In this document: in pieces, positions 46,350 through 57,648 of the stretch
Layout of the letters: every line of letters begins with the position of its first letter
Position numbering within the stretch: position 1 is the stretch's first letter
NCBI GenBank assembly: GCA_011319805.1
Contig: SJRY01000258.1
Location: 62,001-126,000 of the forward strand
DNA length: 64,000 bases
Source of the DNA: Macrocybe gigantea
Lineage: Eukaryota > Basidiomycota > Agaricomycetes > Agaricales > Callistosporiaceae
Direction: 5' to 3'
The notes under the pieces: model-generated
Seen by the model: the letters and a program-made list of their open reading frames with translations, nothing else
Database searches by the model: none
What the model was told of the DNA's origin: nothing
Position numbers and translations under genes: made by a program

Positions 46350-48480
46350 GCGGTCTCGGACTTAAGGCTGGGGGACATGAGCGACGACGAGGAGAAGACG
46401 ATGAGGAAGGCCAATCAGCAAGGAAATAATAAAGTTTTAGATCAGACATTAAAGTTGGCTCACCGTGCTGGTAGTTTTGCGGAGGAGAATTGCGCTGTGA
46501 AATTTCCAACCCCGACTGCCGTATTCTCTTATTTATTTGTCAGCGACTTTTCCTCTTGTGTGCCTCCTTTGCGCCTTCTTTGCGTTGTATTTTATGCCGA
46601 TCTGAGTTGTTATGTAGGCCAGGCACCCTGACTAGCTCATTTCTCTTCAGTTTTGCAAGCCTATTCCTCCAATTGCGCCGTTGTCGCTCACACTGTATCG
46701 CTTATGTCAGCTTTGTCGCCGATTTATTTTTTTTCAAGTTCCTCGGCGGAGGTCACGTTTCCACGCTCGCTGGCCCACTCTCCGTTCTCCATCATTCGCT
46801 GCATTTAGCTCAAGGTTTTTCCGCTTTGTATATGCAGCAGAAATAGCTCTTGGACAGGAACTCGTGGCCTGTGTTGCCTGAATATTTTTAACTGGAAATG
46901 ACGGGACTGAAAGCCTTGTCCAGATATCTTTGAACCTCCGCTGAAACTCCACCATGCAGGACTACAGCTCATATGCTTTTCAGCCCTGCTCTCAAATCCG
47001 CCGTGCATCACTGGCCCCACTTTCAAGCGGATTTCAACACGATCAGATGGCGAAGTTGTACAGGTTCTCCGGCCCCCGTGGAATGGCTGACCCTGCATTT
47101 GTGCCAGACGCGCTTGGGCTTTCGCTGTCCATTTGCCATTGACTCTGTCCAGCCTGACACACCCGATCACCGTACGCTTCGTATGATGCCTTTCCACTGT
47201 CAACAGCCCAAATCCGAGCATGACACTATACATCAAATGCCGTGCCTTCGTCGCAGAACACCGCGACCATATGATGCAGCTGCAGCTAGAGTGCCTTTCG
47301 AGTTTGCTTGTGCCGTATTTTGGACATCCAGGAACTAACAAAGAGTCTAAGCTGCCAGTTTTGTAAGTCCTTGTGTTTCAGACGCCCGTCCAGACCATTC
47401 TAGCTACTCATTCGCTTTACTATAATGTAAACAATGAATGCTGAGAGCTTTCATTTCTGTTGATCTTCCTCAGCTGGCTGATGCCAAGGCGCGTCGGTCG
47501 CAAACGCAAGCTTTCTTCGGGATTCTAATCTGGAAATTCCATTGAGACGGAGTTTTCTTTTGCACGGCCCGCTCTTTTTCCTCAACTGTCTCCTCTTGAA
47601 AACATTCCGCGATCCTTAGCAACTTGGATTGTATGTTTGAACCAGGCACTGCCTGCTTGAATTAGTTGTCGTGGCCCATATGGGATTCTTTGGTGGCCGT
47701 CTGTCCGGCACGGCAGATGTACCTGTTGTGCTGATCCGGGAACAGCGTCATCTGACATCCTTGATCCAAGTTCGCTTTCGTCTCTCAACGGTTCGTCGAG
47801 ATGTGTCGGAACTTATGAGGGGGCGTTCATTTTGCCCTTGACGCCACTCGCCGATCCTGCTAGCGACGACCTGGAAAGCGATGAATCTCGCCCAAGATAG
47901 CGCACGTTAATCATCGGCCCAGAATAGCGTGGCGTGATTATCAGTCCCAGGATGTTCTTCTCTCTGCGCCTCCATCTGTCCGAATCTGTTCGACAGCATT
48001 TCTGTCATGTCGTTGGTTCGACATCTCAGGGGTCCGTCCCTTTGGCCGAACCGGGGGAAAAAAAACTGATGCACGACATTCGTAGCAGAAGCTCGGAAAG
48101 CATGCGGCATCGTTTGTCGGAGAAGCAGACTGACGGTGAAGGATCTCGATATAACAGACTGCGACGCTGACGGAGGACAATAAAAGACATAACTTTCTGT
48201 CGCCTGTCTTCCATTTGTAGAGCTAGCCCAGGACGAGCCCTTTGCTTAGCCTTCGCCAGCTTCATTGCCCGCCAATTCTAGACCGACGTAATAGGTGAGG
48301 AAGCTTCCCCAACGTCCCCCTTGTTTCTCATCCTTTCTTCGTCAATAGAAAGGGGCCGTCTTCTTGCGCGATTTGGAAACCCGGAAAGGAACGCCCAGCG
48401 TGAATTAGATCTCACGTTGAACTATAAAACCAGACCGAAATCACGAAAACCTCCAGTCTGTTGGACGACCCACTATCAGG
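46350..48480. other. 2.1 kb divergent promoter region between the WOPR regulator and the WSC-oxidase
   Basis: No gene is supported. Long upstream regions are usual for WOPR master regulators. Two near-matches to the Wor1-type site TTAAAGTTT lie at 46429-46437 (ATAAAGTTT) and 46449-46457 (TTAAAGTTG), about 80-110 bp upstream of the ATG at 46349. Confidence 0.45.
46429..46457. promoter_or_regulatory. pair of candidate WOPR-binding motifs
   Basis: ATAAAGTTT (46429-46437) and TTAAAGTTG (46449-46457) each differ by one base from the nine-base site known for Wor1-family proteins, and are spaced two helical turns apart (start to start 20 bp). The location just upstream of the WOPR gene suggests autoregulation, but nine-base AT-rich matches can occur by chance. 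Confidence 0.3.
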
Positions 48481-51400
48481 ATGACTATCCTGGCTCCACT
48501 CCCTTTGGCTTTACTAGCCACTACGCTCTTTCCAGTACGTTCGCTACTCCGCTCTCGTTGACTGCTCCTCGTCGCTGAAGGATGTTCACTAGCTAACTTA
48601 TGCATCATCGCACGCCACGACCCCTCCGGATACATCATCCGCCATCGCCGGCAAAACGTCGCCGCGCTGCCAGGAAATTGGACGTCGCAGGGATGCTATA
48701 TGTCAGTCACCAATGCTTTTGTTCTGTTCGCTTCGCGATGATTGTGGCTGATCATCATTGGACGTTATTCCACATATAGCGACGATCTAGGCTCTAGGAC
48801 ACTCACAGGCGCCAGCTTCAATAGTGGCACGTCGATGACCACTGAGTCCTGCATCAACTTTTGCGACTCCAAAGGCTTCGTATATGCAGGCACGGAATAT
48901 TCTGTAAGTATCTTTTTTCGTTTCGGCCGCGACTTTGGCGGTCTGCCAAGCAAGAAAGGGTTGACCAATTTAATGTACGCGGACATAGGGCGAATGTTGT
49001 AAGTCGCTTCTTCTCCGAGCTTCCTGAAACTTTTCTAATAACTGTTTGTCTTTTCCATCTCGGTCCATCTTCGCGATGTCCATCATCAAAATTTAAAATG
49101 CTTCCGTGACCAAAAATAAAACAAAAACCGAAAACAACAACTAATAAATTTTCAAGATTGTGACAATGTTCTCCATGGAGGTGGCTCTGCGCCGGCATCG
49201 GAGTGCAACATGCCGTGCTCCGGCAATACCCTCGAGACTTGCGGCGCTGGGGCCGCCTCAGCTTATACTGGAGCGGCGAGCAGCCTCCCCCTCCACCGAC
49301 CGTTGCTGAAAGGATCGGAAACTGGGTTTCCCTCGGATGCTACACGTGCGTAGTTTCCTTCGGATTGCATTTCTCGCTTCTATTGATCCCATGCGAACTT
49401 AAAATTTTCCCTCCTTGTGTGATCCTGCGATTATACTTTCTTCGGCCACCACTGCTGCCATGCGCGTTGCTCCTGCAGTGATAACGTGAACGGCAATGGC
49501 CGCACTCTGCCTGTCGGAGCGACGGTCACGGGCGATCTGACCGAGGACAAGTGCACAAGTGCTTGCTTCAATGCCGGATACCCTCTGTCTGGAGCCGAAT
49601 ACGCTGGGTGAGTTCTTTGTCTTGACAAGCCGCCCACCGCACCAACGCTGAAGACCCTAACTTACAATGCAGTGAATGCTGTATGTGCTTCCGTGCCTTC
49701 ATTTCAGAGCTTAAAGCTTCATTGACATCGGACACCTCATAGATTGCGGAAACGCGCTCGGCAACGGAGGCGCCCCCGCCCCCGCCGCGGAATGCAACAT
49801 GCTTTGCGCTGGAAACAGCTCCGAGTTCTGCGGCGGCCCCAATAGGCTGAATGTCTACAACTACACCGGGACGGACCTCCCGCCCCAGACTGGCGGAGGC
49901 GGAGGTGGGGGAAACAATGGCTCGCCCGTGTTCCCCGTCACCTCGGGACTCCCAGGCAATTGGACATACAACGCCTGCTGGGTGTGAGTGGTTTTTCGCC
50001 ATCACGACAGATAGGCTCCGTTGTTGATGTCTGTTGCAATCAGGGACAATGCAAATGGCCGAATTTTGACTGGGGACGTCGCGCCAAACGCGCAAAACAC
50101 GATCCAATCCTGCATCACTGCCTGTGCGGCTCAGAACTACACCATCGCTGGTACTGAATATGGCAGTAAGTCTAGTCCTTTATTCCCTTCCATCCATCGT
50201 GCTGAGTCCAAGTGCCTTTATAGCTGAATGCTGTGAGTTGCTTCGCTTTCATCTTGACTAGCGAGAAGTTCCGCGTTGACCAGTTGGATCCATTCAAGAC
50301 TGTGGCACCACGCTGGTGGCTGGAGCGGTGAAGGCAGACGAGTCGACATGTAACATGGGTTGTGCTGGAAACGCCACGTAAGTCGCTGTCTCTGTTCAAC
50401 CCATACCGTTCTCATCTTCCTTCTTCAGACAAGCTTGTGGTGGCCCGAATCGCGTCTCTGTCTACAGCTCGAGCCCCAACGTCACAGCTCTCCCGGTTCC
50501 CACACCAATGAAGACCGATCTTCCCGGAAAATGGGTATACCAAGGCTGTCTACGGCAAGTCCAGACTTGCTTTCCCTTACCGTTTATTTCGACCTGACAG
50601 ATTCGTCTTTCATTGTGTTCCGTACGCAGTGAACCTGAAGGCGGCGTGAAGGCACTTCCGAACAAAATCATCTGGCATGGGAACAATTCTGCCCTGGCTT
50701 GCATGAATCAGTGTGCTGCGTTCGGCTATCCTGCTTCTGGGACTGAGGTAAGCGATTTGAGCACGCTACATCCGCCATCGCAATATGTTCGACTAAATGC
50801 GAACTGTTCTATTTCCGTGGTCTCGTTCTGGCCTCTGGGATAGTACGGAGAGGAGTGTTGTGAGTGACGGCTTGTGCCTACCATTCTAGAACGTATGGCT
50901 GATCGCGTTGATGTTCTGTTCGCGTTTGCCCTGTGCTTTTGCAGATTGTGGTGATATTGAGGATGTCCAGGCCGCGAATGTCGCTATGGGCGCCGAATCC
51001 GAATGTACGCTGCCCTGCCCTGGGGATCCCCTCCATCTGTGTGGCGCCGGTGACAGATTGACTCTGTACTATTGGAATGAGACCATGAACGTGTGGCACA
51101 AGCCGGCTAACACCGGCAGATACGAGGTACGTTTTCTATGCCACCCATCCGCCCTTGTCGCGGAATGAGTTGCACTGATGGCGTCGTCCCTTTATCAGTT
51201 CTTTGGTATGTCTTGCTTTTATCGGCTTTATTGTCAGCTTTGAACCCTTGACATGGCGACTTGACATTCAGTCCCTGGGTTTGTTTGCATTTTCTCCTTC
51301 CATATAGGATATTGGAGCTAATGCTTACTTATGCAGCGTCGTCGTTCCTCTCATCGCAACCTTGGGTATCAACAACAAGGTAACGTTCCTCGAAAAGGCA

Positions 51401-53310
51401 GGCACAGGGTACTATCCTTCCTCATCCTCACTCAAGTCAGTGAATCTGACGTGATTCTTCCACAGTTTCCCTAATTCGACTGGCGCATACGAACTGGATC
51501 TGACTCTGACGAACGACTTCTACAAAACATGGCGCGAGATGCATGTCAAGACGGACGTCTTCTGCGCCGGCAGCGTCATTCTCCCCGATAAGGGCGGCCG
51601 ACAGATCGACGTTGGCGGATGGTCCCTCGATTCGACTTTCGGCGTCCGGTTCTATACTCCTGATGGGTCTTCTGGCGTCAACGGAACCAATGATTGGGAA
51701 GAGGACTTCAACCAGCTTAAGCTCCAGGTTCGTTGATATTGGCGTCCTTTGAAAAACCTCCTTCGTCTGAATCTTATTCCTCGTCATGCACAGCGTGGTC
51801 GATGGTATCCCACTGCCGCCATGTTGGCCAACGGTTCTGTTCTGGTTATTGGTGGCGAAATCGGAAGCAATGACAAACCGCAACCCAATTTGGAGATTCT
51901 GCCCAAACCTCCTGGTGGTGATACTGTTGTCGAACTGGATTGGCTCAGGAGAACGGATCCGAACAACCTGTACCCATTTGTCTTTGTTCTGCCTAGCAAG
52001 AACATTTTTGTCGGTGAGCAAGTTTTCAAAGACATAGTCTTCACCTCTCTAAGAGTGCTGCGCACAGGCCACTGGAACGAGGCCCGGATCCTTGAACCCG
52101 ACAAGTTCACGACCGTCACAGAGTTGCCGAACATCCCTGGTACTGTGACCAACTGTGAGTATTTCAACACACATACACAAATCGGAAGGATTCTGTAGCT
52201 TACCCCATCCAGTCCTCGCCGGTCGTACATACCCTCTTGAAGGTCCGCACCATATCATCTGCCTCCACGGGGGTCAATGCTCACACGGTTGAAATAGGTG
52301 CCGCAATGCTCTTCCCACAATACGCCCCCTACACCGATCCGCTTCGCGTTCTGATTTGCGGTGGTGGAGGCGAAGGTGCCAACTTCCCCGTTGACAATTG
52401 TGTTTCGATCGCTCCTGAAGAAGCCAATGCCACCTGGACCCTTGAACGCATGGTTCGCCTCGTTCCAAATATCATGTCCTAATGCCATTCTCATAATTAT
52501 GTAGCCATCGAGGCGCGTTATGCCATGCATGGTCGCCCTTCCGGATGGAACATTCATGATCTTGAACGGAGCGAAACTTGGTGTGGCCGGCTTCGGTCTC
52601 GGTGATGATCCCAACTTCACCGCTCTTCTTTATGACCCGGCGCAGCCACTCAATCAGCGTATTTCCATTCTCAACACCACGATCGTCGCCCGCATGTACC
52701 ATTCTGAAGCTATCCTTCTGCCCGACGGACGAGTCCTCGTTTCTGGCTCCGATCCTCAGACTGACAATGCTGACGGGACGCCCAAATACCCGGAAGAGTT
52801 CCGTATTGAGGTGCGTATTTGTCTTGGCTCTCGATCTTCGCTGGCTGACATGGACTGCAGGTCTACATTCCTCCTTACTTGAATCAAGGCTTCCGTCAAC
52901 CTGAATTCAACATCTCAGACACCGATTGGGCCTACGGCGGAACATACACCATCGACAACGTCAAGCTTTTCCAAGGCACGACTGCAGGAATGAAGATCTC
53001 TCTTCTTGCTGGTATGTCCTTCGCAGTTTCGGGGAGACTGAATGTATGCTGACTGGGAACTGCAGCCGTTTCAAGCACCCACGGAAACTCTATGGGTTCG
53101 AGGACTATTTTCCCTGAATTCAGCTGCTCCGGAACTACTTGCACGATCACTGCACCTCCTCATTCTGGTATATCACCCCCGGGCTGGCACCAATTGTTCA
53201 TCCTGGATGGGCCCACACCCTCTCACTCTCGATGGGTCCGCATTGGTGGTGATCCAGCAGGCCTAGGAAGCTGGCCGGACCTTCCCGGATTCCACCCGCC
53301 TGGCTCATAA
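48481..53310 (+). CDS. secreted copper radical oxidase with four N-terminal WSC domains
   Basis: Twenty-six exons were traced in phase, about 1020 aa, starting with a signal peptide ([17 protein letters not shown]). Four WSC modules follow, each with a GCY-like start, an ECY-C core and a C-N-M-x-C-x-G-N-x-x-x-C-G end (about 48660-49270, 49315-49860, 49960-50470, 50525-51080). The oxidase domain has the galactose/glyoxal oxidase residues: radical Cys in [12 protein letters not shown] (51563-51565), cross-linked Tyr in [11 protein letters not shown] (51971-51973), axial Tyr-His in [20 protein letters not shown] (52697-52702) and the last copper His in SSTHGNSMG (53080-53082). Such enzymes oxidise aldehydes or alcohols to make H2O2; WSC domains probably bind wall glucans. 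Six exons are 16 nt or shorter (48989-48998, 49673-49680, 50224-50232, 50844-50859, 51199-51205, 51272-51278). The intron after 50554 has a GC donor. A C5 run at 49287-49291 breaks the frame between WSC1 and WSC2. Confidence 0.9.
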
Positions 53311-54051
53311 ATGTTTTCTCATGCTTCGGACGCTACTTTACGCAGTTTTCTCTGTCACTAGCTTTCAGCTCTTCGCCTTGCTAGGATGGACTTGGCTACG
53401 TACCATGGACTTCTTACGCTCGTTTGAGTCGATAATTATGGTTGTTTTGTTTGTTTGATCACGACTTTACTAGGTTTTGAATATAGGTTACTTTCGGACT
53501 TACATTATCTTGGGCCTTGAAATGATTTGGAAAGCTCGAGACGAGCAATGGGATAGGACAGCCATCGTCGAAATTGGCAATCGTTACAGCGAGAGCGGGC
53601 TTTCAGGCGAGGTCCGTCAGGCATTAAAGCGCTACTACAATACATACCGGTGACAGCATTGGCTCCTGTTGGTTTTTACATATCCGCCTGGTTCTGTCAA
53701 CATTGGCGCGATGTCGTGAAGTTGGCTCATCTTTCGCTTTCCTGAATATCGAAAATAATGTTCGAAGACCACTGGGTTCCACGCATGTAGCGAACGTGCA
53801 CGAAAAATATAATTAATTATGTGGAGAGCGAGTCATTATCCGTGTTGGTAAATAGTTCTGTTATGTACCATAGCTGAGAAAGTCTGTCGTAGAACCGAAT
53901 GACGGCAGGTCTGTTGTCGCACAACTTCCGGAACAGAAAAGAGCGAATAAGAGTTAGCGTCCGTAAACGATTGTATGAAGGGTCCATCAATGAGTGAGGG
54001 GTAGCACGAAGAGTGGATGCAATTCGGGAATGCGCCGTTTCGGAATCGGAT
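53311..54051. other. convergent 3' region
   Basis: About 740 bp between the ends of the WSC-oxidase and the glycosyltransferase. No gene was seen; it is moderately AT-rich and presumably holds the polyadenylation signals of both. Confidence 0.4.
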
Positions 54052-57000
54052 TTAGTAAGAGAATATCATCAACCAAGGGTTGAGGACAATCTGTCAATTG
54101 ATCTGTCAGTCCCCTGCTGTCAAAGCGTAGAGATGATTGCACATACTGGGAACAGGATATGGCCGGCCGCTACGATACTGAAACAGGTCTGTCAGAAATG
54201 ATGGGATACTGCGCTGTTGGAGTAGGCCTACGCTAGCGGGAGTATGACACCCCATGACACCCCAAGGATCCGCCACTCTGGGGGACGGCCGACGTTCCGA
54301 GAACGATCATGCCAGCAACGGCCAAGAAGCACAGGATGAATGCGAACCAATAACGTTTCCAAATTCTCGGCACTTCGAGCCAGAAATTGGACCTTTCCAC
54401 CTCCTGGGGTCGGAATTAGCATACAGTATGGAAAAACTCATGGCAAAAAAAGACTTTTTTAGTGGCTCCCCATGTGATATTGTACGAAAACAAGTGGGCA
54501 AGAATGGCTGTGGTCAGGTGGATGCTCAGACCTCCGAAAAAGAACGTGCTGAAGAGGAAAAGTGAGTGTGTTGAACTGAAAGCAAGCAAATGGCTCACAA
54601 GAATGGGATCCATGTTACGTTCTCCACGAAAGACGACAAAAGACTGCGATGGCCCAATCGGTATTCCAACAACGTGAAGCTGATATTGCCAGCGCCCGGG
54701 AAAACCACCATGCAAGCAAGCCAAATTTCAAAACTATGCCAATAGAAGCCGTCCACGTCAAGTGCAAGTCCGAGTAAGACGTAATTTATTAGGGATAGGA
54801 GGGCGGAGGCGGCGATGCCATAGTAGGAAAACATGTACGACATCATGTTGATCTTGTAATGTACAGGAGCGTTGGACCAGAGGAAGAGCCGGAGTTGCTT
54901 ATTGATGGGTCCGAGGCGCCACCAATCCTTCAATGGGTTGAAGATGAGCTCATTGCAACCTACCCAAAAAAAACGGATCAGTATGGCAGGATCAAGCAAG
55001 AAGACATAGACATACCATAAGAATATTTTTGCCACCTATTGAGCTCATCATCTACCGTGAGGGAGACACCTTCCTTAAATCCTCCATCCGAATACGTCGC
55101 CCATCGAATGATATACCCTTTCAGCTATTACAGAAAGGGTGAAAATTTTTCAAAAGGACTCGATACGAAAAGTGCAAACCTGCAACCGCAAGGCCATATC
55201 AAAGTCTTCAGAGACATTGGATTCCGACCAGATCTTCGTAAGGTCATCGGCAGGGTCAGTGAAGGCGACTTCTTGAATCGCGGACCATCGCAAGAACGCA
55301 TTATGGCCGACGAACGGTGCCACTTCGCCGTTTGCACATCCCATGGAGATAGACTTGTTGATGCGACGAGTGAAGTGAGCGATTCCATTCTCGAAGAAGT
55401 GATGAGCAACCTGGTTGACATCTGACCAAAAGGCCTCAGCGACGTGACAATTGCGATGAAAAGAAGGAAATCACCGGAATTATGTTGGATGATGCCAACG
55501 TCTGGACACTCGGCCAACTCACGAGCAGCATCCCTGAGACAATCCTGAACAAGCTATTTAGTATCACTACTGCAGGTGATAATGGACACCTGTCTTACCT
55601 CCGGAACAACTGTATCCGAGTCGACGAGGAGGATGATGTCACCGATACGCATAGAGCGCGCATTGTACGCCATAGGACGGTACTTTCGACCACTTTGCTC
55701 GTACATCTCCTCGATGGCAAGCTCCAATGCCCTCTCCTCGAGGCTATCGCTTTCATGGGCAGACACGTAGAGACCGGAGGATTCAAGGGCGAGGATATGC
55801 TTCTCTAGAAGAAGAGAGAGCTTGTAAAGTAGTCGGCGTCAATCGGCACGTCTACGCCCTAGAAGAACAGGGGCTTACCCGCAATCCGTAATTCATATTG
55901 GAAGCTTTTTTGAAACGACCTGCACGCTTGAAGCCGTCTGGTTTATCGGAGTGAGGTGGTCTAGCAACCCAGCCTATGTTGTGATCAGAATAGAAAGAAA
56001 TGCGTTTTTTTCTTTCTTCCTCGCTTATCACTTGCAAACCGTCATCGTGAATGAGGATCGAGGACGTTCCTCCCTGCCGGGCATATGTTTGCATGGCTTT
56101 TTTGAGTGAGAAAACGGATGGTGCACTGCAAACAGCATGAGCCACCAATCCACCATGACAAAAGAAATGTAAGAATGCTCAAGATAGGATCACAGCACGT
56201 GTGACAGGATCATAAGCGGAACCGATTTCAACTTACATGGTGTCGTCTAAGCTCTCTTTGTAGACTGGCATTTCGATCGTCACATGTGGAAGGTTACGAT
56301 CAACCTCAGGGTTTGATTGAGGTGCGTTTGCAGAGTAATATCGCGAATTTTCGTGGTACTGGGCGATTGGACCGAAACTGCGTGTGTTAGTCGAAGTAAG
56401 GAACAATATAACGAAACAACGTCGTTCATACTTACATGAAGGAAATGCTCATGATAATTTGCAGGGAAAAGAACTGGGAACAGATGCTTAATTTTATGGG
56501 CCTCGGAAATTGAAGAAAGCTTACCAGAGACACGCAAACTAAAAACGGGGCGGTTACAAGCAAAGCAAACCTCGAGTAGTCATGATCGAGACGCCATTCC
56601 TGCAGCAACACTGTGAGGCCAGTGGCGATGAAGACTGTTGCATGTCAGCTAAACTAGTCAGAGCATCATAAATGTGTGTCTCACAGATAGATAGTGCAAG
56701 GCCGAGGCCTCCATAAACTGGCGCGAAAAGGCGAATGGGACGGGCCTCTTTGCCTGTCTCCCCCTTTTCCACGTCCGCAGGCGTGGAATTGGCGGGCGGT
56801 TTCTTGGACAGTTTCCAGCTCCAATTCCAGAACTTTTTCGGGGGCGCTTCCTTTGCCACTGCATTGACTGCTTCGGTAACATCGATTGGAGACTGAGAAT
56901 TGGGGGCCTTTTCGTTAAGGTTGATGTCAGAGGCGGTAGTAGAGGGAGCGACAGAAGTAGTGGTAGAAGTCACGACGGACGAAGATGTGGCGGCCCGGGA

Positions 57001-57648
57001 ACGCCAAACTAGCTTCATCATCTTTTCTTGAAAATCGATGTAGAATGGCACGATTTGGTCGAGGTTGTCCGCCCAAATGACCAAAACCCGCTCATCTCGC
57101 TGCGGTCGGTAAGAACGAGAAAAACTGAAAGTTCTATCAAATAACGTACGATGAATGCGGCGCATTGCTCTTTATCGGCCTTGGCTAAGTAGTTCACAGA
57201 ATCCAGGATTTGTATACGTGTGTGCTTGTCGACGTAAATTGCGTCCGCATCGTCGGCCCTGGAAGTGGGTGGAAAAGATGAAGTCTGCTGCGGCGTGGCG
57301 GTAGTCGTGGGACGTACACTGTCGCCAACGCCGAATGGACGGCGGCGGTGCGCACTTTGACGGCTATCAACGGATTCAAGATCTTGACTGCAACTTCGAA
57401 AGGTGCCAAGTACGGATTTTCGTAAGGAAAAGTGCGGTACTCGTTCGTGTCGACCCGTATACAGACACCGGCAGAGATGTTCTCTTCGGTGGGCTTGAAC
57501 CAGGCATCTCGCTGGGTCTAATGGTGCGGAGAAGAAATACAGAATGGTAAGGTGCAAGATCGTCGGTCTTGGGAAAGAAGGTGCAGGTTTCGGGGCTCAC
57601 CAAGCGGAAGACCCAATGAAGAATTGCATCGAATGAATCGTACTCCAT
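54052..57648 (-). CDS. membrane family-2 glycosyltransferase (chitin/hyaluronan-synthase-like)
   Basis: Seventeen exons: 57601-57648, 57318-57517, 57150-57258, 56685-57099, 56525-56634, 56436-56473, 56237-56377, 55879-56125, 55599-55820, 55475-55544, 55180-55421, 55016-55124, 54599-54959, 54455-54548, 54232-54403, 54147-54177, 54052-54090; about 882 aa. After a cytosolic N-terminus (DAWFKPTEEN, RTAAVHSALATV) and two helices come the GT-2 motifs: MPVYKESLDDT, ILIHDDGLQVI, ASNMNYGLR, GDIILLVDSDTVVP (DxD), APFVGHNAFLRWSA, WSESNVSEDFDMALRLQ, VSLTVDDELNRWQKY (the QxxRW equivalent) and CNELIFNPL. C-terminal helices follow and the protein ends VLNPWLMIFSY. It probably polymerises a cell-wall polysaccharide across the plasma membrane; the sugar is unknown. 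A G5 run (54280-54284) shifts the frame between GTSAV and PEWRILGVSWGVILPLA; one extra base would rejoin it. Confidence 0.88.

Noticed and set aside
46201..46414. Pro-rich minus-strand frame starting MAFLIVF as the WOPR N-terminus
   Set aside because: It is in a different frame from the WOPR domain and reads conserved residues out of frame.
49568..50107. 179-codon minus-strand frame
   Set aside because: It is antisense to WSC exons with conserved Cys patterns and has no features of its own.
57258..57317. apparent frameshift in the glycosyltransferase after ALATV
   Set aside because: It is explained by a normal intron: donor gtacgt at 57317 and acceptor ttccag ending at 57259 rejoin the frame exactly.
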